The notes under the pieces were generated by a model that made no database searches, was not told the DNA's origin, and saw only the letters and a list, made by a program, of their open reading frames with translations. Positions 1 through 7,923 of a stretch of 16,580 nucleotides of DNA are shown in pieces. The DNA is taken from positions 1 to 16,580 of the forward strand of contig WJLK01000049.1 of NCBI GenBank assembly GCA_014728565.1, given 5' to 3'. The translations under genes were made by a program, and so were the position numbers. The stretch's first letter is position 1. The number at the start of each line of letters is the position of its first letter. Origin of the DNA: Candidatus Pacearchaeota archaeon (GTDB lineage Archaea; Nanobdellota; Nanobdellia; Pacearchaeales; GW2011-AR1).

Positions 1-2
1 GT

Positions 3-365
3 TTTTTAATTCCAGCAGTAATTATTTTATTATGTTTCTTTATCTCTAATATATACTATATTCTCTCACTAATAGTCCTTGCAAGCTTGGGACTTGCAAT
101 GCTTGAACCTACAATTGAAGCATATTTTTTTGATTTATTAAATGAAAAACAAACCTTAAGATATTACTCTCCTTTTCTGACGTCTATAAATGCAGGAAAA
201 ATAATAAGCAAAATTATAGCTTCATTTATACTTTTATTTCTTCCATTTAAATTCATATTTTTGTTTTATGCATTAGTAATGTTCTCCTTATTTTTTATAT
301 CATTCAAAACAAAAAATATAATTGAATCAAGAAGAAAAAAGATGTATGTCAAGAAATATAGATAA
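3..365 (+). CDS. MFS-type transporter, C-terminal fragment (5' end outside window)
   Basis: The reading frame is open from the first bases of the window to a TAA at 363-365, so this is the C-terminal ~120 residues of a longer gene and no start should be assigned here. The segment has about three hydrophobic helices. Between the first two lies a short polar stretch, ending in a Tyr-Tyr-Ser-Pro sequence. This pattern is typical of the last helices of major facilitator superfamily carriers. The protein ends in a basic tail rich in Arg and Lys, consistent with a cytoplasmic C-terminus. The substrate cannot be told. The stop codon lies inside the first copy of a tandem hairpin repeat that fills the gap to the next gene. 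The family call rests on resemblance only; any polytopic permease remains possible. Confidence 0.5.
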   Translation, partial: FLIPAVIILLCFFISNIYYILSLIVLASLGLAMLEPTIEAYFFDLLNEKQTLRYYSPFLTSINAGKIISKIIASFILLFLPFKFIFLFYALVMFSLFFISFKTKNIIESRRKKMYVKKYR

Positions 366-388
366 AAACTTTTAGAAAAAGTTTTATC
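361..388 (+). terminator. Hairpin after transporter gene, first copy
   Basis: The arms at 361-373 and 377-388 pair over 12 bp with one bulged A and a 3-nt loop. The stem is A/T-rich and includes the stop codon of the upstream gene. It could act as an mRNA 3' end or stability element. Archaeal termination usually needs only a T-run, so the terminator role is inference. Confidence 0.4.
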
Positions 389-406
389 AAAATAAAAACC
401 TGACAA

Positions 407-434
407 GATAAAAACTTTTAGAAAAAGTTTTATC
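407..434 (+). terminator. Hairpin after transporter gene, second copy
   Basis: This is an exact copy of the 361-388 hairpin, 46 bp downstream, with the same bulged 12-bp stem and 3-nt loop. It lies wholly between genes. Confidence 0.4.
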
Positions 435-485
435 AAAATAAAAACCTGACAAGATAAAAATTAAAAAAATATTACCAGAATCAAA

Positions 486-1001
486 ATGATAAGAAAAATA
501 AAACCTAATATTCTGCAGTTTTATTTTGAAAATTTTGGTTCATGTGTTTATCTCCTCAAAATAAACAGCAAAGAAATCCTAATAGACACATCAAGCAGAG
601 AGGCAAGAGAGGAATTTCTAGAAGACTTAAAAAAAACAAACCTTCAACCAGAAGACATTAATATGATTCTTATAACCCATCAGCACTGGGACCATAATGG
701 GAATATTGACTTGTTTAAAAATGCAAAAATCTATGATTACAAAAATTTAATTAAAAACAAAATAAATCCTGAACAAACCCAAGGAATATTATTCATAGAA
801 ATAAAAGTGATTCATGTTCCGGGCCACACAGATGATTCTATTGCATTTCTATACCGAGATGTTTTATTTTCAGGAGACACTCTTTTTCATAATGGAATTG
901 GAAGAACAGATCTTCCTGAATCCCAGCCAGAAAAAATGCATGAAAGTCTAATAAAATTAAAAAACCTGAATTATAAAATTCTCTGCCCAGGCCATGTATA
1001 A
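486..1001 (+). CDS. Metallo-beta-lactamase-fold hydrolase (glyoxalase II-like)
   Basis: A 171-aa MBL-fold protein, probably a cytoplasmic zinc hydrolase of the glyoxalase II-like group. The HxHxDH signature is present as H65, H67, D69 and H70. Further ligands are H114 (VPGHTDD), the bridging D131 (FSGDTLF) and H170 (CPGHV). The order and spacing fit a dinuclear metal site. The 'IGRTDLPE' stretch between the last two ligands is common in glyoxalase II-like proteins. The protein ends one residue after the last ligand, so the terminal helix found in most relatives (roughly 190-210 aa) is missing. The ATG at 486 has an AT-rich TATA-like tract about 25 nt upstream (457-466). The substrate cannot be told: a thioester such as S-lactoylglutathione is only one possibility. 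Confidence 0.85.
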   Translation: MIRKIKPNILQFYFENFGSCVYLLKINSKEILIDTSSREAREEFLEDLKKTNLQPEDINMILITHQHWDHNGNIDLFKNAKIYDYKNLIKNKINPEQTQGILFIEIKVIHVPGHTDDSIAFLYRDVLFSGDTLFHNGIGRTDLPESQPEKMHESLIKLKNLNYKILCPGHV

Positions 1002-1037
1002 TTTTAAAAACCTATTTTTCCTATTAAGAGGAAGTTG

Positions 1038-1045
1038 CTTTAAGA
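1038..1045 (+). promoter_or_regulatory. TATA-like box for adenylate kinase
   Basis: CTTTAAGA is centred 24.5 nt upstream of the ATG at 1066, the same spacing seen at other genes here. It favours 1066 as the start of a leaderless mRNA. The match to a TATA box is weak. Confidence 0.35.
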
Positions 1046-1065
1046 AACCATAGGTGTCTTGGAAA

Positions 1066-1689
1066 ATGAAACTGCTAATAATAGGTCCTCAGGGAAGTGG
1101 AAAAGGAACTCAGGCTGAAATACTCTCAGAAAAACTCAGAATTCCCCACATTTCTACAGGAGATATATTCAGAAGTCTTCAAGGACCTCTGAAAAAAAAA
1201 GTTGATGAAATAATAAATAAAGGAAATCTTGTTCCTGATGAACTTACTCTAGAGATTTTAAAAAACAGACTTGAAAAAGAGGATTGCAAAAAGGGATTTA
1301 TTTTAGATGGATTTCCAAGAAATCTCAACCAGGCAAGACTTTTAAAAAAAATAACAAAAATTGACAAAGTAATTGAGATAACTCTTGATGATAAAACAGC
1401 TATTAAAAGAATAACAGGAAGAAGATTATGCAAAAAATGCAAGATTAATTATAATATTTTCACAGAACCAAAACCCAAAAATCCAGAAATATGCGATGAA
1501 TGCGGAGGAAAATTAGTAAGAAGAAAAGATGATACAGAAAATGCTGTAAAGAAAAGACTTGAAATATATAAAAAAGAAACTCTTCCTGTATTAAAAGAAT
1601 ATGACAACATACTTACAATCAATGGCAATCAGTCAATAAAAGAGATGACAGAAGAAATCATAAATAATCTAGAATTAAAGACTGATTAA
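1066..1689 (+). CDS. adk: Adenylate kinase (zinc LID type)
   Basis: A 207-aa adenylate kinase catalysing ATP + AMP = 2 ADP in the cytoplasm. The P-loop is GPQGSGKGT (residues 7-15). The AMP-binding 'STGD' lies near residue 30, and DGFPR is at 81-85. The LID carries a four-cysteine zinc site (C122, C125, C143, C146). This is the long-LID bacterial-type enzyme rather than the short archaeal AdkA. A GTG four codons upstream (1054) would also be in frame. I prefer the ATG at 1066: it places the P-loop at the usual distance, has a TATA-like box ~25 nt upstream, and the GTG lies inside an AGGTG that could itself serve as a ribosome binding site. It ends one base from the convergent PPDK gene, whose AMP product is its substrate. 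Confidence 0.96.
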   Translation: MKLLIIGPQGSGKGTQAEILSEKLRIPHISTGDIFRSLQGPLKKKVDEIINKGNLVPDELTLEILKNRLEKEDCKKGFILDGFPRNLNQARLLKKITKIDKVIEITLDDKTAIKRITGRRLCKKCKINYNIFTEPKPKNPEICDECGGKLVRRKDDTENAVKKRLEIYKKETLPVLKEYDNILTINGNQSIKEMTEEIINNLELKTD

Positions 1690-1690
1690 A

Positions 1691-4447
1691 TTATCTCTTA
1701 AAAGATTCAGTATTAATCATAACATAAAGCTCTTTTTCAAGATCATCCATTCTTATGCTTTCTCCAAATTTACTCTTAAGAGAAGACACAGATTTTTTAA
1801 CAAGTTCCTTATAAGCCTGTTCTTCCTTTTGTTTTTTTTCCTCAACTGCTGCCTGAGCAGCAGATAATCTAGCTATTGGAACTCTGTAGGGAGAACAGGA
1901 AACATCATTTAACCCTATTCTATGGCAAAATTTAACAGATTCTTGTTCACCTCCATGCTCTCCGCAAATACCTATTTCAATTTTTGGATTAACAGCTCTT
2001 GCTTTTTCAACACATATCTGCATTAATTTTCCTATGCCCTCCTGATCAATAGATTGAAAAGGATCCCTTTTATATATCCCTAAATAAACATACTCTTTTA
2101 AAAAACTTCCAGAATCATCTCTGGAAAAACCACAACCCATCTGAGTAAGGTCATTTGTTCCAAAAGACATAAAATCAGCATCTTTTGCAAATTCATCAGC
2201 AGTAATAGCTGCTCTTGGAACCTCAATCATGGTCCCAACCTTATATTTAATCCTGCCATTAATATTCATCTCATCAGCTACTTTTTTCACAATATCCTTT
2301 ATTTTTAAAAATTCCTTAACATTGCCTGCTAGAGGAACTTCAATCTCAGGAAGTGGAGTAATTCCTTCTTCAATAACCTCTAAAGCAGCTTCAAAAATTG
2401 CAATAACCTGCATCTCAGCTATTTCAGGATAACTAATAGCTAATCTGCATCCTCTATGTCCTAACATAGGATTAAATTCATGAAGTTCCTCAATCTTTTC
2501 TTTTATTTTTTCAGGAGAAACACCCACCTCACTGGAGATGCTATGAATTCCTTTTTCATCTTTTGGTAAAAATTCATGCAAAGGAGGATCAAGAAGCCTT
2601 ATTATAATAGGTCTATTATCCATTATTTTAAAAAGATCCTTAAAATCATTTTTTTGCATAGGCAATATCTTTGAAAGAGCCTGTTTTCTTTTCCCAACAT
2701 CCTCAGCAAGTATCATCTCTCTAACAGCCTTGATCCTGGATTCCTCAAAAAACATATGCTCAGTTCTGCATAAACCAATTCCCTGAGCCCCAAATTTCAG
2801 TGCAACAGAAGCATCCTTAGGTGTATCAGAATTTGTTCTAACTCCTAATTTCTTGAGTTCATCTGCCCATTGCATTAATTTTCCAAAATCACCAGCCATG
2901 CTTGGTTCTATTAATTTCAAACTTCCTGAAAATACCTCTCCAGTAGAGCCATCAAGAGTAATTATATCACCCTCTCTTAAAACTTTTCCAGAAACCTCAA
3001 AAGTTCTTTTGTTTTCATCAATGATAAGTTCTGAACATCCAGCAACACAACACTTTCCCATTCCTCTGGCAACTACAGCAGCATGACTGGTCATGCCTCC
3101 TCTTGAAGTAAGAATTCCCTGAGCAGCATTCATACCTTCAATATCCTCCGGGCTGGTTTCAATTCTTACAAGTATGGAACTCTCTCCTCTCTCCATCATT
3201 AGCTGAGCATCATCTGCATTAAAAACTATTTTCCCAACAGCTGCTCCAGGACTTGCTGGAAGACCTTTTGATAAAATTTCAGAATTTGATTTAAAATTAG
3301 GATCTATCTGCTTGTGAAGAAGTTGATTAAGAGATTCTGGTTCAACTCTTAAAACTGCTGTTTCCCTGTTAATAAGACCCTGCTCAACCATTTCCACAGC
3401 AATTTTTACAGCAGCTTGTGCAGTTCTCTTGCCATTTCTAGTCTGAAGGACATAAAGTCTGTCCTCCTGTATTGTAAACTCAATATCCTGCATATCTTTA
3501 TAATGGATTTCAAGTTTATCTCTAATCTCCAACAATTGATTATAAATTCCAGGCATAATCTCTCCAAGTTTATCAATTTCTTCAGGAGTTCTTATTCCAG
3601 CAACAACATCCTCCCCCTGAGCATTCATTAAAAACTCTCCGTAAAAATTATTATCTCCATTACTAGGATTCCTGGTAAAACAAACACCTGTTCCAGAATC
3701 ATCTCCCATATTTCCAAAAACCATTGTCTGAATATTTACAGCAGTACCAATCAAACCATGGATATTATTCAGTCTTCTGTAACTAATAGCCCTCTCATTA
3801 TTCCAGCTCTCAAAAACAGCATTAATAGCCATATACAACTGTTCATGAACATTATCTGGAAAAAGTTTTCCTGTCTTAATCTCTATTAACTGCTTGTACA
3901 TCGCAATTAATTTCTTTAAATCATCAACTCCCAAATCCTTGTCAAACTTAATCCCCTTGCTGCTTTTAACTTTACTTAAGATTTCCTCAAACAACTCAGA
4001 TTTAACCCCCATTACAACATTTCCAAACATCTGTATAAACCTTCTGTAAGAATCAAAAGCAAATCTATCATTTCCTGTTTTTGATCCTAATCCAATAACA
4101 GTTTTATCATTCAGACCAAGATTAAGAACAGTATCCATCATCCCAGGCATACTTACTGCTGCTCCGCTTCTAACAGAAACCAGCAAAGGTTCCTGTTCAT
4201 CACCCAGTTTTTTTCCAATATCTCTCTCAAGTTCAAGAAGCTTTTCATAAATCTGATTCTTCACATCCTCATTTAATCTCTTATTGTCCTCATAATATAA
4301 CTGACACGCCTTTGTTGTTATTGTAAAACCTGGTGGAACTGGAATTCCTAAAGAGGTCATTTCAGCAAGATTAGCTCCCTTTCCTCCTAATAATTCCTTC
4401 ATCTCTTTGTTTCCTTCCTTAAAACTGTAAACAAATTTTTCTGTCAT
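1691..4447 (-). CDS. ppdK: Pyruvate, phosphate dikinase
   Basis: A 918-aa PPDK interconverting pyruvate + ATP + Pi with PEP + AMP + PPi. The N-terminal ATP-grasp domain has LLGGKGANLAEMT and RSGAAVSMPGMMDT. The phosphohistidine domain has GGMTSHAAVVARG with the catalytic His at residue 455. The C-terminal TIM barrel has GLCRTEHMFF, GHRGCRL, FGTNDLTQM and CGEHGG (Cys828). The open frame extends 24 codons further to a TTG, but the ATG at 4447 is preferred. It numbers the catalytic His exactly as in the Clostridium symbiosum enzyme (His455), and a TATA box sits 25.5 nt upstream. About 45 residues, Lys/Glu-rich and probably helical, extend past the usual C-terminus. The direction of flux (glycolytic or gluconeogenic) cannot be read from sequence. 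Confidence 0.97.
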   Translation of the reverse strand: MTEKFVYSFKEGNKEMKELLGGKGANLAEMTSLGIPVPPGFTITTKACQLYYEDNKRLNEDVKNQIYEKLLELERDIGKKLGDEQEPLLVSVRSGAAVSMPGMMDTVLNLGLNDKTVIGLGSKTGNDRFAFDSYRRFIQMFGNVVMGVKSELFEEILSKVKSSKGIKFDKDLGVDDLKKLIAMYKQLIEIKTGKLFPDNVHEQLYMAINAVFESWNNERAISYRRLNNIHGLIGTAVNIQTMVFGNMGDDSGTGVCFTRNPSNGDNNFYGEFLMNAQGEDVVAGIRTPEEIDKLGEIMPGIYNQLLEIRDKLEIHYKDMQDIEFTIQEDRLYVLQTRNGKRTAQAAVKIAVEMVEQGLINRETAVLRVEPESLNQLLHKQIDPNFKSNSEILSKGLPASPGAAVGKIVFNADDAQLMMERGESSILVRIETSPEDIEGMNAAQGILTSRGGMTSHAAVVARGMGKCCVAGCSELIIDENKRTFEVSGKVLREGDIITLDGSTGEVFSGSLKLIEPSMAGDFGKLMQWADELKKLGVRTNSDTPKDASVALKFGAQGIGLCRTEHMFFEESRIKAVREMILAEDVGKRKQALSKILPMQKNDFKDLFKIMDNRPIIIRLLDPPLHEFLPKDEKGIHSISSEVGVSPEKIKEKIEELHEFNPMLGHRGCRLAISYPEIAEMQVIAIFEAALEVIEEGITPLPEIEVPLAGNVKEFLKIKDIVKKVADEMNINGRIKYKVGTMIEVPRAAITADEFAKDADFMSFGTNDLTQMGCGFSRDDSGSFLKEYVYLGIYKRDPFQSIDQEGIGKLMQICVEKARAVNPKIEIGICGEHGGEQESVKFCHRIGLNDVSCSPYRVPIARLSAAQAAVEEKKQKEEQAYKELVKKSVSSLKSKFGESIRMDDLEKELYVMINTESFKR

Positions 4448-4468
4448 GTTCTTAGAGTAAAAGATTAG

Positions 4469-4476
4469 TTTATAAA
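4469..4476 (-). promoter_or_regulatory. TATA box of ppdK
   Basis: TTTATAAA on the minus strand is centred 25.5 nt upstream of the A of the ATG at 4447. This is the standard archaeal TATA-to-start distance if the mRNA is leaderless. It lies inside the longer upstream reading frame, which argues that the extension is not translated. Confidence 0.65.
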
Positions 4477-4577
4477 GATAATTGTAATCAAGAGAATATT
4501 TTTCACTAAACATACTCAAAATTTAAAAACCCATCTTTGTTTGATTGAAAGAGCATATCTTAAAAAAGGCAAGATAG

Positions 4578-5303
4578 ATGAAAATAGGCGTAAAAACATA
4601 CAACAGTGAAGAATTCCTGAAAAATTTTAAAAAAACAGCAGATTTTTTTGAAATACAGGCTATTGAAACTAACAAATATGATTTCCTGAAAAAATTCAAA
4701 AAACCTATAATAATCCATGCTCAACATTCTGGAAATGGAATAAACAATGCAAATAAAAAACTTTATGACAAAAATCTTAAATCAGCAAAATTTGCAATAA
4801 ATTTAGCAAACCATATAAATGCTAAAAAAATAATTTTTCATGCAGGAATCATAGAAAAAGATTGTACAGAAAAACAAGCAATAAAATTCCTGAAAAATCT
4901 AAAGGATAAAAGGATCTTAATTGAAAACAGTGCAGGTTATAGAAAAGTTTTATGCAGATTTCCAGAAGAAACAAAAAACTTTCTTGAAAAAACAAATAAA
5001 GGATTTTGTTTTGATATAAACCATGCCATAGTAACTGCAAATCATCTTAAAAAAAATCACATCAATTTTATTAGAGAGTTTCTAAAATTAAAACCTGTTC
5101 ATTTCCATATTGGAGGCCAGGATATTAACGCAAAAATAGACCAGCATAAATCTTTCAGAGAATCTAACATAAACCTAAGAGAAATTCTCTCATTATTGCC
5201 GGAAGATTCTGAAATAACACTTGAAGTCACTACAGACATTGAAAAAACAAAAGAAGATTTGAATATAATCAAAAAGATTATTGAACAGTTAAGATATTTA
5301 TAA
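4578..5303 (+). CDS. Endonuclease IV-like / sugar phosphate isomerase-type TIM barrel
   Basis: A 241-aa protein of the xylose isomerase-like TIM-barrel superfamily. Motifs line up in order with the nine metal ligands of endonuclease IV: H47 (IIHAQ), H88 (FHAG), E116 (LIENSAG), D146 and H149 (FDINHA), H177 (HFHIGG), D188 and H190 (DQHKSF), E216 (LEVT). A full set suggests a multi-zinc phosphodiesterase such as an AP endonuclease rather than a one-metal sugar isomerase. It is shorter than Nfo (about 280 aa) and Lys/Asn-rich. No clear TATA box lies 25 nt upstream of the ATG; one at 4521-4530 would give a ~28-nt leader. It is divergent from ppdK and convergent with the DUF362 gene. Superfamily is fairly sure; DNA repair function is inference. 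Confidence 0.72.
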   Translation: MKIGVKTYNSEEFLKNFKKTADFFEIQAIETNKYDFLKKFKKPIIIHAQHSGNGINNANKKLYDKNLKSAKFAINLANHINAKKIIFHAGIIEKDCTEKQAIKFLKNLKDKRILIENSAGYRKVLCRFPEETKNFLEKTNKGFCFDINHAIVTANHLKKNHINFIREFLKLKPVHFHIGGQDINAKIDQHKSFRESNINLREILSLLPEDSEITLEVTTDIEKTKEDLNIIKKIIEQLRYL

Positions 5304-5318
5304 AAAAGGCTGATGATA

Positions 5319-6329
5319 TCATTCTTTATCTAAATCAATAAACTCATACTCTTTTTCACCCATTTCTCTTAAAAAGGCATAATCAATCTGCAAATTTTTA
5401 TCAACAGAATTAATCTCATTAAACTTTCCATTAGATTTTTTATTTACTAAATCAAGACTTGCCTTATCAATTAAAACAATATCAGAAGACAATAAAATTC
5501 CTATATCTGGAACAATTTTTTCTTGTTCAATCCCCATACAATCACACTCCTCAGTTATGTTCTCCAAGACATTTATATAAACTATGTTTGGAACTGATTT
5601 TACAATCCCATAAGAATAATCAACTATTTTTTTACAAAGCTCCTCGCTTGTCGAATTTCCCCAAGGAATCCTAACTGCTTTTTCTGGACAGACTGCTATG
5701 CATACTGCACATCTAGTGCATTTTTCCCTATCAATTTCTGATTTATTATTAATAAGCTTTATAGCATTATTCTTGCAATTTTCAATACAAACTCCACAGC
5801 CCTTGCATTTTTCTACATTAATAAAAGGACTAACATTAGAATGTATATGAAGTTTTCCTGCACGAGATGCAAGACCAACACCAATATTCTTAAAAGCTCC
5901 TCCATAGCCTGAAGCCATATGACCTTTGAAATGAGTTAAAACAATCATTGAATCATACCTCTCTATTCCCTTTCCCAATCTCGCAGATTTGGAAATACCA
6001 CCTACATTCACCCCTAAAAATTTTTCTCCAATATCTCCATCTAAAATATCAATCTCAGCAAAATCAAAACCATGCTTCTTAGCAGTTTCAAGATGGTCTT
6101 TAAGATTAGTTCTTGAACCTCTATATAAAACATTACATTCAGCAAGAACTGCTTTTTTTCCCAAACCTGTAACTTTATCATAAACTTTTTTAACAATCTC
6201 AGGATTAATGTAGGTTCTGCATCCCTTTTCACCAAAATGAACTTTTATAGCAACAGTTTCACCTAGTTTTGAAAAATCAATTTTTTCAATTATCTTATTA
6301 ATATTTTCTGAAAAATAAACTTTAGGCAT
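5319..6329 (-). CDS. DUF362 protein with two [4Fe-4S] ferredoxin motifs
   Basis: A 336-aa iron-sulfur protein. Residues ~1-165 and ~220-336 form a split DUF362 domain, with a HFKGHMASGYGGAFKN motif around 133-148. Inserted between them is a two-cluster ferredoxin module. Its first motif is C175, C178, C181 and C185 (with Lys in place of the usual Pro after the last Cys); its second is C204, C207, C210 and C214. DUF362 proteins are widespread in archaea and anaerobic bacteria, but their chemistry is mostly unknown. An electron-transfer or metal-centre role is inference. The frame is open for 60 more codons upstream, but that part overlaps the GTPase gene. The ATG at 6329 follows the GTPase stop after one base and is the sensible start. 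It is the last gene of a three-gene operon. Confidence 0.9.
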   Translation of the reverse strand: MPKVYFSENINKIIEKIDFSKLGETVAIKVHFGEKGCRTYINPEIVKKVYDKVTGLGKKAVLAECNVLYRGSRTNLKDHLETAKKHGFDFAEIDILDGDIGEKFLGVNVGGISKSARLGKGIERYDSMIVLTHFKGHMASGYGGAFKNIGVGLASRAGKLHIHSNVSPFINVEKCKGCGVCIENCKNNAIKLINNKSEIDREKCTRCAVCIAVCPEKAVRIPWGNSTSEELCKKIVDYSYGIVKSVPNIVYINVLENITEECDCMGIEQEKIVPDIGILLSSDIVLIDKASLDLVNKKSNGKFNEINSVDKNLQIDYAFLREMGEKEYEFIDLDKE

Positions 6330-6330
6330 T

Positions 6331-7512
6331 TTATCTAGTAACAATCTCCAGGGCATCTCTATGCTTAACTTTATACTCTTTTCCCACTGCCTGTTTTGTT
6401 CTTGCATCAATTGCCTTAATAAAATTCTTACCAAGGTCTGTATGTATTGTATAAGCAAAATCAAGTGCTGTGGAACCTTCAGGAAGCAAAAAACAATCAG
6501 GAAGCACATTCCCTTTACTATCAGTTAACTTATTAGCACCAGCAGGAAAAACAGCTATGTATTTCAGTAAATCAAAAACAACTTTGTTTAACACTTCCTG
6601 AACTCCACTACTTTTATACTCTCTTAAAAGAAGCTTTATTTTTTCAAGAGCATTCTTCTGCTTCTCATTTAGCTCTCCTTTTATCTCAAAATCAGACTCT
6701 CCAGGGATATAATCAACTAATCCATGTTTATCTGCCTCTCTTAATGCAAGTTCAGCTTCAGCACTGCATGGAACAATAATCAACTCAGGATAAGCGTTTT
6801 TTAGATTATCAAAATTTATCCTGCTGTTTTCTTTATCAATCTTATTAGCAGCAATAATCATAGGTTTGCTTACACACCTTAATTCATGAGCAAAAGCAAA
6901 CAATTGTTCATCAGACCACTCATTAGGTTTTTCACTTTCATATTTTAATTTTAAAACAACTTTTCTTATATCATCCTCACCTACTTTTAAACCTGAAAAT
7001 TGCTTTGCAACTGCTTTTGCAAAATCCTGCTTTGTATTCTGAATAGTTCTTGAAAAAGTCCTCCACACTTTTTTTAATATTCCAAGATACCATAAATCAA
7101 GCTCTCTCTCAAGCATTTTAACATCCTCTATTGGATTATAACCCTTAGTTTCTTTTCCTTCTGAATCAGTTTCTCCAGAAACATCAATAATATGAATTAA
7201 AGCATCAGCTCCTGCTAGGTCATCAAGAAATTGATTTCCAAGACCCTTCCCTTCAGAAGAACCTTCAATAAGACCAGCAACATCAAATAAATCAACAGGA
7301 ACAAATCTTTTACTCTTCTTACAATAACCTTTCTGAGGATTGCATTTAACTTCAAACTCTTCCTCAATACAATCTATTTTTACATAACCAATAGCATGAT
7401 TTGGTTTAATTGTAGCAAAGGGATAATTTGCAATAAGAACATCTGCAAGAGTAGCTGCTTTAAAAAATGTGGATTTGCCACATGAAGGCTTTCCAACAAT
7501 ACCTATTAACAT
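6331..7512 (-). CDS. Archaeal YchF/Obg-type GTPase with TGS domain
   Basis: A 393-aa GTPase of the TRAFAC class, Obg/YchF group, resembling the archaeal subfamily of ~390-400 aa. G1 is GKPSCGKST (7-15), G2 is the Thr in FATIKPN (~34), G3 is DVAGL (77-81) and G4 is NKID (223-226), so guanine is the likely base, unlike ATP-preferring bacterial YchF. G5 is PCSAEAE near 248. A helical insertion lies at roughly 130-215. A TGS domain (~316-393) ends the protein, with LPEGSTALDFAYTIH as its core. TGS domains often bind RNA or regulators, and the family is linked to ribosomes, so a translation role is likely. It is separated by one base from each neighbouring gene. Confidence 0.93.
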   Translation of the reverse strand: MLIGIVGKPSCGKSTFFKAATLADVLIANYPFATIKPNHAIGYVKIDCIEEEFEVKCNPQKGYCKKSKRFVPVDLFDVAGLIEGSSEGKGLGNQFLDDLAGADALIHIIDVSGETDSEGKETKGYNPIEDVKMLERELDLWYLGILKKVWRTFSRTIQNTKQDFAKAVAKQFSGLKVGEDDIRKVVLKLKYESEKPNEWSDEQLFAFAHELRCVSKPMIIAANKIDKENSRINFDNLKNAYPELIIVPCSAEAELALREADKHGLVDYIPGESDFEIKGELNEKQKNALEKIKLLLREYKSSGVQEVLNKVVFDLLKYIAVFPAGANKLTDSKGNVLPDCFLLPEGSTALDFAYTIHTDLGKNFIKAIDARTKQAVGKEYKVKHRDALEIVTR

Positions 7513-7513
7513 T

Positions 7514-7903
7514 TTATCTCTCCCACTCTCCTACCTCTGGATGAAAATCAACCTGATACTCAGGTATTCCTAAAGAAATACTATGTTGTTTTGCTTCATC
7601 ATATTGCTCCTTATTATCCCTGTTAATCCTAAAAATATTATCTCTGAAAATAATATAATGAAATTTGTTGTTCTTAAAATCAGCATACCAACTGTGTTGG
7701 CTATCAAGAGATTCACTTATTTCATTTGCAATTGTTTCTGCCTGTTCTTCTGATATCTCAACTGTATGAAGAGTCCATTGTTTAACCCAGGGAGTTTTAT
7801 GTTTTTCAGTTACCTGCTCAACTTTTGTACTGATAATCTTGACCTTATTCAGAACTTCCTTATTTTCAAGACTTTCTTCAATAATTACTCCTCTATAATT
7901 CAT
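7514..7903 (-). CDS. Uncharacterised 129-aa protein, first gene of GTPase operon
   Basis: A soluble protein without signal peptide or membrane segment, and with no domain I can name. The sequence has a beta-alpha-beta look: an N-terminal YRGVIIEESL strand, a central 'KQWTLHTVEIS' strand, an acidic helix, then WYADFKNNKFHYIIFR, two strands typical of a small alpha/beta fold. His, Trp and Tyr are abundant. It ends in HPEVGEWER, one base before the GTPase start. The ATG at 7903 has a TATA-like ATTTAAAC centred 24.5 nt upstream, so this gene probably heads the operon with the GTPase and the DUF362 protein. The context hints at a translation- or redox-related partner; the function is unknown. Confidence 0.85.
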   Translation of the reverse strand: MNYRGVIIEESLENKEVLNKVKIISTKVEQVTEKHKTPWVKQWTLHTVEISEEQAETIANEISESLDSQHSWYADFKNNKFHYIIFRDNIFRINRDNKEQYDEAKQHSISLGIPEYQVDFHPEVGEWER

Positions 7904-7923
7904 AATTCAAACAAAAATCATGA

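Larger units (their letters stand above)
361..452. repeat. 46-bp tandem direct repeat, two perfect copies
   Basis: Two identical 46-bp units lie head to tail at 361-406 and 407-452, followed by the first 8 bases of a third copy (453-460). The first unit contains the TAA stop of the upstream transporter gene. Each unit has a hairpin in its first 28 bases and an A-rich tail. The array ends where the likely TATA region of the next gene begins. It looks like a recent local duplication of the transporter's 3' end. It is too short, and has no spacers, to be a CRISPR array. Confidence 0.9.

Noticed and set aside
361..460. Possible CRISPR array
   Set aside because: The units are adjacent with no spacers between them, and no cas genes are present.
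4448..4519. 24-codon N-terminal extension of PPDK starting at a TTG
   Set aside because: It contains the TATA box, is not seen in known PPDKs, and the shorter start gives the standard His455 numbering.
6330..6509. 60-codon extension of the DUF362 gene upstream of 6329
   Set aside because: It overlaps the end of the GTPase gene in another frame and has no resemblance to DUF362 N-termini.
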